From assembly GCA_034189755.1 (NCBI GenBank), contig JAXIHJ010000092.1:1-5168 (forward strand): 5,168 bases of DNA, given 5' to 3'. Origin of the DNA: JAXIHJ01 sp034189755 (GTDB lineage Bacteria > Planctomycetota > Phycisphaerae > SM23-33). Positions 1 through 5,168 of this stretch are shown piece by piece. Positions within the stretch are counted from its first letter, which is position 1, and the number at the start of each line of letters is the position of its first letter. The translations under genes and the position numbers were made by a program. Under the pieces are notes generated by a model. That model worked only from the letters and a program-made list of their open reading frames with translations. It had not been told where the DNA came from and made no database searches.

Positions 1-15
1 ATGACAGAGAAGTAA
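1..15 (+). CDS. 3' end of upstream dcw gene (murG suspected)
   Basis: Reading frame 1 is open from the window edge and stops with TAA at 13-15, giving a final peptide MTEK. The short gap to the murC start and the shared strand fit the last codons of an upstream operon gene. In classical dcw clusters murG precedes murC, so murG is the likeliest identity, but that rests only on gene order. Four codons cannot identify a protein, and an in-frame stop could also occur by chance. Confidence 0.35.
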   Translation: MTEK

Positions 16-16
16 C

Positions 17-20
17 GAGG
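17..20 (+). promoter_or_regulatory. Weak ribosome binding site before murC
   Basis: GAGG lies 3 nt before the ATG at 24 and 9 nt before a second in-frame ATG at 30. The spacing fits the second ATG better, so murC may really begin at 30 (MDAEVK), two residues shorter than the longer reading. Confidence 0.4.
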
Positions 21-23
21 CAA

Positions 24-1454
24 ATGGCAATGGACGCCGAAGTTAAGACTGTTACGCACAGTGCGACTGGGCTGTTCGCCGGGCGGCGGGTCCACCTGAT
101 CGGCATCGGCGGCACGGGCATGCGGGCGCTGGCGAGGATGCTGCTGGACTGTGGCGCGGTTGTCAGCGGCTCGGACACCGCCGGCAGCGGCGCTACCCAG
201 CGGCTCGCCGAGCAGGGCGCGTCCATCCACGTCGGCCAGTGCGGGCGAAACGTGCCCGACGACGCGGACCTGGTTGTCTATTCCGCAGCCATCCATGAGC
301 AGAACCCCGAACTGCTGGCTGCGCGCCAGCGAAAGCTGGGTGTGCTGAAGTACAGCCAGATGCTCGGTGAGCTGATGGCGGCGAAGGTGGGCATCGCCGT
401 GGCGGGCACGCACGGCAAGAGCACGACGACCGCGATGGTGGCGTGGGCATTGAAGGCCGCCGGCTCTGAACCGAGCTTTATTGTCGGGGCGACGGTACCA
501 CAGCTTGGCGGGCCGAGCGGCGTCGGAGCCGGCAAACACTTCGTAGCCGAGGCGTGCGAGTTCGACCGCAGCTTTCTGAACCTCAGGCCGCAGTACTCGG
601 CCATCCTGAACATCGAGGAAGACCACCTCGACTGCTACAAGGACATTGACGCAATCGTCGAGGCGTTTCGCGCGTTTGCATCGCAGGTTGCCTCGGCCGG
701 AGTGCTGGTGGTCAACGGCGAAGACCGCCGCGCCGTCGCCGCCGCCGAATCGGCGGGCTGCGAGGTCCAGACGTTTGGCCTGGCCGAAGGCTGCACCTGG
801 CGCGGAATCAACGAGACCGTGGACCGAGGCCGGTATCACATGGACGTACTGCTGGAAGGCCGGACGTTTTGCCGCCTCTCGGTTTCGCAGCCGGGCCTGC
901 ATAACGCCTATAACGCACTGGCTGCAACTGCACTGCTGCATCACGCCGGCCTGGCGCCACAACAGATTACCGAATCGCTGGCCGGCTTTTCCGGCGCGCT
1001 GCGCCGCATGACGCTCAGGGGCCGGATCGGCGGCGTTACCGTGCTCGACGACTACGCTCATCATCCCACTGAAATTCAAACCACGCTGCGGGCCGTCCGC
1101 GAGTTCCATCAGCCGGGTCGGCTGATATGCGTGTTTCAGCCTCACCAGCACAGTCGAACACGATTTCTACTGAAGGACTTTGCACGCAGCTTCGCTCAGG
1201 CCGATGAGGTCATCGTGCCTGACATTTATTTTGTCCGCGACAGCGACCGCGAGAAGGACTACATTTGCTCAGAGGACCTCGTGTCGCAGATCCGCCTCAA
1301 CGGCGGGGCGGCGATCTACTTAAAGACATTCGAAGACATATGCCTGCACCTGAAGCGACGGCTTGGCGGCGGAGACATGGTCGTTACTATGGGGGCGGGC
1401 AACGTTTGGGAAGTGGCCGATGACATTGTTCGCTGGCTTGGAAGAAATCGTTAA
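24..1454 (+). CDS. murC: UDP-N-acetylmuramate--L-alanine ligase MurC
   Basis: This cytoplasmic Mur ligase joins the first amino acid, normally L-alanine, to UDP-MurNAc using ATP. The 476 residues match the usual MurC length and show all three domains. An N-terminal Rossmann-like UDP-binding domain has GIGGTGM at 27-33 and GSD at 49-51. The central ATPase domain has the P-loop GTHGKST at 128-134, EACEFDRSFL at 176-185, NIEEDHLD at 196-203 and HNAYNALA at 293-300. The C-terminal domain has DDYAHHPTEI at 342-351, QPHQHSRT at 372-379 and MGAGN at 456-460. HNAYNA and DDYAHHPTEI are typical of MurC among Mur ligases. Mpl, a related recycling ligase, is the main alternative, but the neighbours murB, ddl and ftsQ favour MurC. 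The gene starts 8 nt after the upstream stop, and its last 35 nt overlap murB. The start could be ATG 24 or ATG 30. Confidence 0.96.
   Translation: MAMDAEVKTVTHSATGLFAGRRVHLIGIGGTGMRALARMLLDCGAVVSGSDTAGSGATQRLAEQGASIHVGQCGRNVPDDADLVVYSAAIHEQNPELLAARQRKLGVLKYSQMLGELMAAKVGIAVAGTHGKSTTTAMVAWALKAAGSEPSFIVGATVPQLGGPSGVGAGKHFVAEACEFDRSFLNLRPQYSAILNIEEDHLDCYKDIDAIVEAFRAFASQVASAGVLVVNGEDRRAVAAAESAGCEVQTFGLAEGCTWRGINETVDRGRYHMDVLLEGRTFCRLSVSQPGLHNAYNALAATALLHHAGLAPQQITESLAGFSGALRRMTLRGRIGGVTVLDDYAHHPTEIQTTLRAVREFHQPGRLICVFQPHQHSRTRFLLKDFARSFAQADEVIVPDIYFVRDSDREKDYICSEDLVSQIRLNGGAAIYLKTFEDICLHLKRRLGGGDMVVTMGAGNVWEVADDIVRWLGRNR
1408..1413 (+). promoter_or_regulatory. Ribosome binding site for murB inside murC
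   Basis: GGGAAG lies within the murC coding sequence, 6 nt before ATG 1420. It supports that ATG as the murB start over the upstream in-frame TTG at 1363. The match to the Shine-Dalgarno consensus is moderate. Confidence 0.45.
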
Positions 1455-2295
1455 ACCCGACGAGCCGCTGTCGCAGCATACGTGGATGCGGCTGGGCGGA
1501 CCGGCGAAGTATTTTATCGAGCCGGGGTCCGTCGAGCAGCTCAGCGAGGTCGTCCGGCGATGCCGTGACAACGAGGTGCCCGTCTACGTTCTCGGGGCAG
1601 GGGCGAACCTGCTGGTTGACGACGCGGGTGTCAACGGCGCCGTCGTTCGTCTGGCCGGTGCGTTTCGTGAGGTAACATTCGACGCCTCCGTTGTCGGGGC
1701 CGGCGCAGCCGCGGAGATGGGAAAGATCGTTCTGCGGTGCGTGCGTGAAGGGCTTTCCGGGCTGGAATGTCTGACGGGCATACCCGGCAGCGTGGGTGGC
1801 TGCACGCGGATGAACGCAGGCGGGGCGTTCGGCGATATCGGAAATGCCGTCGAGTCCGTTGAGGTAATGAGCGATGAAGGAAAAGTATTTACCAGGCAGA
1901 GAGACGACCTGGCCTTTGGGTATCGCTCGGCGAACATCGACGCGAAGTTCATTCTAAATGTCTCCTTCGGCCTCAATGAGGACGACCCGCATCGGATACT
2001 CAAGCAGGTCAAGCAGATATGGATTTACAAAAAGAACACCCAGCCGCTCGGCGCCGGCAGCGCCGGGTGCATCTTCAAGAACCCTCGCGGCCTGTCGGCC
2101 GGGGCGCTGATCGACCAGGCCGGGCTGAAGGGCCGAAGCGTCGGCGACGCAGCCGTCTCGGACAAGCACGCCAACTTCATCATCGCCGGGCCGAGGGCCA
2201 AGACATCCGACGTGCTTAAGCTGATCAACATCATCCAAGAGGCGGTGTACAAGAGGTTCGAGGTCTACCTCGAACTGGAAGTCGAGGTATGGTGA
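1420..2295 (+). CDS. murB: UDP-N-acetylenolpyruvoylglucosamine reductase MurB
   Basis: This cytoplasmic FAD enzyme reduces UDP-GlcNAc-enolpyruvate to UDP-MurNAc with NADPH, supplying the substrate of MurC. The 291-residue product has the FAD-binding signatures LGAGANLLV at 58-66 and GIPGSVGG at 120-127, followed by MNAGGAFGD at 131-139. Arg169 in FGYRS, Cys217 in GCIFKNP and Glu287 in LELEVEVW align with the Arg, Ser and Glu catalytic residues of E. coli MurB (Arg159, Ser229, Glu325), so the proton donor is Cys instead of Ser. Length and end fit the shorter type II MurB, which lacks the extra C-terminal loop of the E. coli type. I chose ATG 1420 because it has a Shine-Dalgarno-like site and gives a normal MurB beginning (MTLFAGLEEIV). 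The longer frame from TTG 1363 adds 19 residues that read like out-of-frame murC. The 35-nt overlap with murC suggests translational coupling. Confidence 0.94.
   Translation: MTLFAGLEEIVKPDEPLSQHTWMRLGGPAKYFIEPGSVEQLSEVVRRCRDNEVPVYVLGAGANLLVDDAGVNGAVVRLAGAFREVTFDASVVGAGAAAEMGKIVLRCVREGLSGLECLTGIPGSVGGCTRMNAGGAFGDIGNAVESVEVMSDEGKVFTRQRDDLAFGYRSANIDAKFILNVSFGLNEDDPHRILKQVKQIWIYKKNTQPLGAGSAGCIFKNPRGLSAGALIDQAGLKGRSVGDAAVSDKHANFIIAGPRAKTSDVLKLINIIQEAVYKRFEVYLELEVEVW
2284..2287 (+). promoter_or_regulatory. Ribosome binding site for ddl inside murB
   Basis: GAGG sits in the last codons of murB, 9 nt before ATG 2297, and supports starting ddl one base after the murB stop. A second site, GGAG at about 2325-2328, lies about 10 nt before the alternative in-frame ATG at 2339. 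Confidence 0.45.
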
Positions 2296-2296
2296 G

Positions 2297-3298
2297 ATGC
2301 GCGCCGGAACGGCTGCCCAATACGTCGGAGCCGTCGCCATGAATTGCGACCGGACAACCGAAACGCTCGACGTAACCGTCTTGATGGGCGGGCCGGGCTC
2401 GGAACGCGAGGTGTCCATCCTCTCCGGCACGGCCATCGCCGACGCGCTTGAGCGGCTCGGGCATAACGTCGGCCGGGCTGACATATCGCCGGAAGATACC
2501 TCCGCACTGGACCGGGACGGCATCGACGTGGTGTTCATCGCGCTGCACGGGCAGTTCGGCGAAACCGGCGAGGTCCAGGAGCTTTGCGAGCGGCGGGGGC
2601 TTTGCTACACCGGCTCGGGGCCGCAGGCGAGCAGGCTTGCGATGGACAAGGCCGCCGCCAAGGAAATCTTCCGCGACGCCGGAGTTCCCACGCCCGACTG
2701 GGCTGTCGTCGAGGCCCGCGATAACGCCTCGGACTGCTCGGTGAAGCTCAAGGCCCTGGCCGGCCCGGTCGTGGTCAAGCCCGTCAGCGAAGGCTCCAGC
2801 GTGGACATTACGATCGCACGCGATGACGCTCAGCGTGACGCAGCCATCCGGCGGTTGCTGAAGGACTACGGCCGGGCGATGGTCGAGCGTTTTATTCCGG
2901 GCCGGGAGCTTACCGTCAGCATACTCGGCGACGATGCGCTGCCGGTGCTCGAGGTTGTTCCGGCACGCGAGTTTTACGACTACACCGCCAAGTACGCCGA
3001 CGGCGCCGGCACGCAGTACGTTTTCGAGCACGGCCTGGATGAGTCTCTGGTCCGTGCTGTTCAGCAGGCAGCCGGCAAGGCGCATCGACTGCTCGGCTGC
3101 CGCGACATGTCGCGCGTTGATTTTATACTCGACCCGGCCGGCGCGGCGCACGTGTTGGAGGTTAATACGATTCCCGGCTTCACGAGCCACTCGCTTCTGC
3201 CCATGGCGGCCTTGCGGGCGTCAATCAGCTTCGAGCAGCTTATCGACCGCTTCGTGGCGATGGCCACGCGGCGACGAACGCCGGAAAGGAACTTTTGA
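2297..3298 (+). CDS. ddl: D-alanine--D-alanine ligase
   Basis: This ATP-grasp ligase joins two D-alanines into the dipeptide later added by MurF. From ATG 2297 it has 333 residues. The N-terminal domain has GGPGSEREVS at 31-40, where Glu36 matches E. coli DdlB Glu15, and HGQFGETGEVQ at 84-94. The central region has YTGSG at 104-108 and MDK at 116-118. The ATP-grasp core has VVVKPVSEGSSVD at 158-170, SRVDF at 272-276 with Arg273 and Asp275, and LEVNTIPGFTSHSL at 287-300 with Glu288 and Asn290. Tyr233 in AKY corresponds to DdlB Tyr216, the residue replaced by Phe in D-lactate-type ligases, so D-Ala-D-Ala product is expected. The start is uncertain: ATG 2339 would remove 14 residues and give a length and N-terminus closer to typical Ddl. 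The gene begins 1 nt after murB stops and ends 19 nt before the ftsQ-like gene. Confidence 0.95.
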   Translation: MRAGTAAQYVGAVAMNCDRTTETLDVTVLMGGPGSEREVSILSGTAIADALERLGHNVGRADISPEDTSALDRDGIDVVFIALHGQFGETGEVQELCERRGLCYTGSGPQASRLAMDKAAAKEIFRDAGVPTPDWAVVEARDNASDCSVKLKALAGPVVVKPVSEGSSVDITIARDDAQRDAAIRRLLKDYGRAMVERFIPGRELTVSILGDDALPVLEVVPAREFYDYTAKYADGAGTQYVFEHGLDESLVRAVQQAAGKAHRLLGCRDMSRVDFILDPAGAAHVLEVNTIPGFTSHSLLPMAALRASISFEQLIDRFVAMATRRRTPERNF

Positions 3299-3303
3299 AT
3301 TTT

Positions 3304-3307
3304 GAGG
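3304..3307 (+). promoter_or_regulatory. Ribosome binding site for the ftsQ-like gene
   Basis: GAGG, followed by T, lies in the 19-nt gap after ddl, 10 nt before ATG 3318. It is the only Shine-Dalgarno candidate there and supports that start. Confidence 0.5.
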
Positions 3308-3317
3308 TAGTCTGAAA

Positions 3318-4340
3318 ATGGCACGGAAGCAGAAAAAACGCAAGGACCTCAGGCCCGACCGGCCGTCGCGGCTGTCGCGGTGGTGGTCGGGCGTGGACGA
3401 TGTTCGTCAGCGGGCCATCCGTCGAAGTCTTACGTGGATGGTCGTAACGCTGGTGCTGGCCGGCGCGGCCTGGGCGGCAATGGAAATGCTGGAGCGGCAG
3501 ATTCTCAGCCACGAAGCCGCATTCGGCCCGACGTCGATTCGCGTCTCGCTGGCCGATAGGCCCGGCTGGATGCCGGCGTCGCTCGCCAGGCAGATCGAGG
3601 CGTCGCTGTGTAAGCAGCAGGTTGAATTCTACGACCGGGACCTGACCCGAAAAGTCTACAGCCTGGCGCGGGACAATCCGTGGATTCACCGAGTGTTGCG
3701 CGTAACCAAGCGCCGCACCGAAGACTCCAAAGTCGCAATGGTGGAGCTTTGGGCCGAGTTTCGCCGCCCCGTTGCGAAGATACTTACCGATTGCGGCGAC
3801 TGCTACGTTGACGCCGAAGCCGTCCGCCTGCCTGCCCACCAGGTGCCGCTGTGGGTCGCTGCGGTTGCCGCCGCCGAATCGCCCGATTCGCCCCGGCAGG
3901 TTTGCTACATCGACAAGTCGGAAATTCCGCCGAACGTTCAGGCCGTTGGCATCCACTACATTATCATACACGGCGTAACCGAGCCGCTGCCGCCGGCGGG
4001 CCGCCAGTGGCAAAGCGATGCGCTGGTCGAGGGCCTGAAACTGGTGCAACTGATCGGTACGCGATCCTATGCCAACCAGATTACAGAGGTGGACGTGCGG
4101 AACCACGACGGGCAGGTTCCCGATGAGCCGCGGCTTCGCATGTGGGCTCAGGTAGGACGCAGCCGGGCCACCGATATCCGCTTCGGCCGGTTCCCTGTTA
4201 CCGACGGCGACTACGTGGTTACGCCGCAGCGCAAGATGTCTTACCTCGACGGCTACGTCGCCGATCACGACGGGCGCCTGGCCGGACTCGACCGCTATCT
4301 CGACCTGCGATATGACGAGCTGCACTTCCGCGAATACTGA
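3318..4340 (+). CDS. ftsQ: FtsQ/DivIB-like cell division protein
   Basis: FtsQ is a bitopic inner-membrane divisome protein that bridges early and late division proteins, chiefly through FtsB and FtsL. The 340 residues show the expected plan: a strongly basic cytoplasmic tail (about 1-36, KQKKRK at 4-9), one membrane span at about 38-57 and a large extracytoplasmic part. Residues about 72-130 resemble a POTRA domain ending in NPWIHRVLRV at 120-129. The beta domain follows, with VELWAEFRRPVAKI at 142-155, corresponding to the family's Glu/Arg-Pro-Val-Ala stretch, then YVDAEAVRLP at 163-172. The end, YLDLRYDELHF at 327-337, resembles the closing FtsQ strands. Position directly after ddl is the classical ftsQ location. 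It is longer than E. coli FtsQ (276 residues) and overall divergent, so the call combines topology, short motifs and context. A CxxC pair (CGDC, 159-162) lies in the exported part. The 361-residue open frame on the opposite strand is a shadow. Confidence 0.75.
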   Translation: MARKQKKRKDLRPDRPSRLSRWWSGVDDVRQRAIRRSLTWMVVTLVLAGAAWAAMEMLERQILSHEAAFGPTSIRVSLADRPGWMPASLARQIEASLCKQQVEFYDRDLTRKVYSLARDNPWIHRVLRVTKRRTEDSKVAMVELWAEFRRPVAKILTDCGDCYVDAEAVRLPAHQVPLWVAAVAAAESPDSPRQVCYIDKSEIPPNVQAVGIHYIIIHGVTEPLPPAGRQWQSDALVEGLKLVQLIGTRSYANQITEVDVRNHDGQVPDEPRLRMWAQVGRSRATDIRFGRFPVTDGDYVVTPQRKMSYLDGYVADHDGRLAGLDRYLDLRYDELHFREY

Positions 4341-4347
4341 GCCGGTA

Positions 4348-5019
4348 ATGCCGGCGGCCTGGCGACCTGCGGGGCTGGTCTATCTTCTGATACTGCTGGC
4401 CTGTCTGGCGGGTGGGCTTTGGCCCGATGTCCTCTACCCGTCGCGCGGTACGCCGAATCCGAACAACCCGCCGCCGGTCCTTCAGGCGGTAGCGGTGGGG
4501 CAGGCGGCCTTTGTACTGCTAATTTACCCGCTGGCCGTCTTGCGCCGGTCGGTTCGGCCGACGCGGCGATTCTGGGCGCCGCTGGTGTTGGAGTCGGCTG
4601 TCTATCTCGTCGTTGCGGCGCCGTTCTACATCGCGGCGTGGTATCTTTCCGACGCCGTATTCGCCGACGTGGTCCGTACGGCCCTGTACGTAACATGCCT
4701 GATGCCGGTAGCGTGGGCAGCCGCCGCGCACCTCGCCGTCAGCCGCCGCCGGGCCGTTATAACGCTGGCCTTGCTCCTGGCGGCGCTGGGACTGCCGTGG
4801 GCGTACTACGTTGCAGCGGAGTTCCTCGGCCAGGGTAGGGCCGGCTGGCTGCGATGTCTCGCACCGGCCATGTTCGTTTGGCGAACGGCCGCCGCGCGCA
4901 GCGGCGATTGGCTGCCAAGGCCGATCTGGGCGGCGCTGGTTTGGCCGACTATAGCCGCGGCGGGCGTCCTGCTGACACTCCTGCCAGGCCGGGCCGGCAA
5001 GCCGGGCAACAGCCGTTGA
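4348..5019 (+). CDS. Six-span integral membrane protein, function unknown
   Basis: I do not recognise this family. From ATG 4348 the product has 223 residues, mostly hydrophobic, with about six membrane spans near residues 8-26, 44-64, 78-98, 106-128, 135-158 and 191-212. Basic loops between spans 2 and 3 (RRSVRPTRR) and between 4 and 5 (SRRR), and a basic C-terminus, put both ends in the cytoplasm by the positive-inside rule. The first outer loop is rich in Pro and Asn (PNPNNPPP). There is no visible catalytic motif, ATPase domain or signal peptide cleavage site. The six-span layout resembles the membrane half of some ABC-2 exporters, but no ATPase gene is adjacent and this is weak. It follows ftsQ by 7 nt and likely shares its transcript, so a role in envelope or division is possible but only inferred. 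An upstream in-frame ATG at 4312 would add 12 polar residues and overlap ftsQ by 29 nt; neither start has a strong ribosome binding site. Confidence 0.7.
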   Translation: MPAAWRPAGLVYLLILLACLAGGLWPDVLYPSRGTPNPNNPPPVLQAVAVGQAAFVLLIYPLAVLRRSVRPTRRFWAPLVLESAVYLVVAAPFYIAAWYLSDAVFADVVRTALYVTCLMPVAWAAAAHLAVSRRRAVITLALLLAALGLPWAYYVAAEFLGQGRAGWLRCLAPAMFVWRTAAARSGDWLPRPIWAALVWPTIAAAGVLLTLLPGRAGKPGNSR

Positions 5020-5040
5020 CTGGGCCAAGTCCGATCCCAC

Positions 5041-5160
5041 GCCCAAACGCGCCCAATTCCACCCGATTGCGCCCAATTGCGCCCAATTGCGCCCAGTTGC
5101 GCCCAATTGCGCCCAATTGCGCCCAGTTGCGCCCAGTTGCGCCCAATTGCGCCCAAACCG
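5041..5160. repeat. 10-bp tandem repeat array, 12 units
   Basis: Twelve consecutive 10-bp units run without any insertion or deletion. The eight core units (5071-5150) are GCCCAATTGC or GCCCAGTTGC, differing only at the sixth base in the order A, A, G, A, A, G, G, A. Thus 5071-5100 and 5101-5130 are identical 30-mers. The outer units are degenerate: GCCCAAACGC at 5041, GCCCAATTCC at 5051, ACCCGATTGC at 5061 and GCCCAAACCG at 5151; the first and last share GCCCAAAC. The array starts 21 nt after the last stop codon, so it would form the 3' untranslated part of the operon transcript if read through. Each core unit holds CAATTG or CAGTTG, so neighbours can pair across a CGCC loop. The function is unknown; it may be a simple expanded microsatellite. 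The unbroken frames across it on the minus strand are a by-product of the 10-bp period. Confidence 0.95.
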
Positions 5161-5168
5161 TTTTTTGC

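Noticed and set aside
1363..1419. Longer murB starting at TTG 1363
   Set aside because: The extra 19 residues overlap murC codons, match no MurB feature, and the start codon is weaker than ATG 1420, which has its own ribosome site.
2231..3190. 319-residue open frame on the minus strand over ddl
   Set aside because: The plus strand encodes an unmistakable D-Ala-D-Ala ligase with all key motifs; the antisense frame is a composition by-product.
3240..4325. 361-residue open frame on the minus strand, longer than the ftsQ-like gene it covers
   Set aside because: High GC keeps antisense frames open. The plus-strand product has a membrane span, FtsQ-like motifs, a ribosome site and the expected gene order; the minus-strand product has none of these.
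4994..5005. GC-rich inverted repeat CCGG-CAAG-CCGG near the end of the membrane gene as a terminator
   Set aside because: Only four base pairs, inside the coding sequence, and no T run follows.
4806..5156. Minus-strand frames over the repeat encoding a GAIGRNWAQL-type 10-residue peptide repeat, in all three frames
   Set aside because: A stop-free 10-bp repeat opens all three frames and gives the same peptide in each. There is no family signature, and the frames then run antisense through the membrane protein gene.
5041..5160. CRISPR array
   Set aside because: Units are contiguous 10-mers with no spacers, and no cas genes are nearby.
5134..5166. Intrinsic terminator made of the last repeat hairpin plus the T6 run at 5161-5166
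   Set aside because: The 6-bp stem at 5134-5149 is AT-rich with wobbles, and 11 nt separate it from the T run. The CAAA/TTTG pairing nearer the T run has only 4 bp and uses the T residues in its stem. A terminator here is possible but not supported.

Overview
The window is a GC-rich, tightly packed, all plus-strand gene block. It corresponds to the middle of a bacterial division and cell wall (dcw) cluster: the last codons of an upstream gene, then murC, murB, ddl, an ftsQ/divIB-like gene and a multi-spanning membrane protein of unknown function. The order murC-murB-ddl-ftsQ is the classical dcw order, so the cut-off upstream gene is plausibly murG; only 15 bases of it are visible. Spacing suggests one transcript: murC and murB overlap, murB and ddl are 1 nt apart, ddl and ftsQ 19 nt, ftsQ and the membrane gene 7 nt (or they overlap). 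I see no convincing promoter or strong intrinsic terminator.

Layout: 1-15 end of upstream gene; 24-1454 murC; 1420-2295 murB; 2297-3298 ddl; 3318-4340 ftsQ-like; 4348-5019 six-span membrane protein; 5020-5168 non-coding, dominated by a 10-bp tandem repeat (about 5041-5160) and ending in a T6 run.

The first three genes act in cytoplasmic peptidoglycan precursor synthesis. MurB finishes UDP-MurNAc by reducing the enolpyruvyl intermediate. MurC adds the first amino acid of the stem peptide. Ddl makes the D-Ala-D-Ala used to complete it. FtsQ is a bitopic divisome scaffold at the septum. In most dcw clusters ftsA and ftsZ follow ftsQ. Here they do not follow directly: an unrecognised membrane protein and then the repeat array take that place.

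The organism is probably a Gram-negative-type environmental bacterium. High GC, the style of the MurC and FtsQ proteins and the lack of ftsA/ftsZ next to ftsQ would suit a member of Planctomycetota (Phycisphaerae-like), but this is inference and not proven by the window.

The most unusual element is the 10-bp array after the last gene. Its units contain the palindrome CAATTG, so neighbouring units can fold into small hairpins in RNA, and the AATT steps recur about once per helical turn in DNA.
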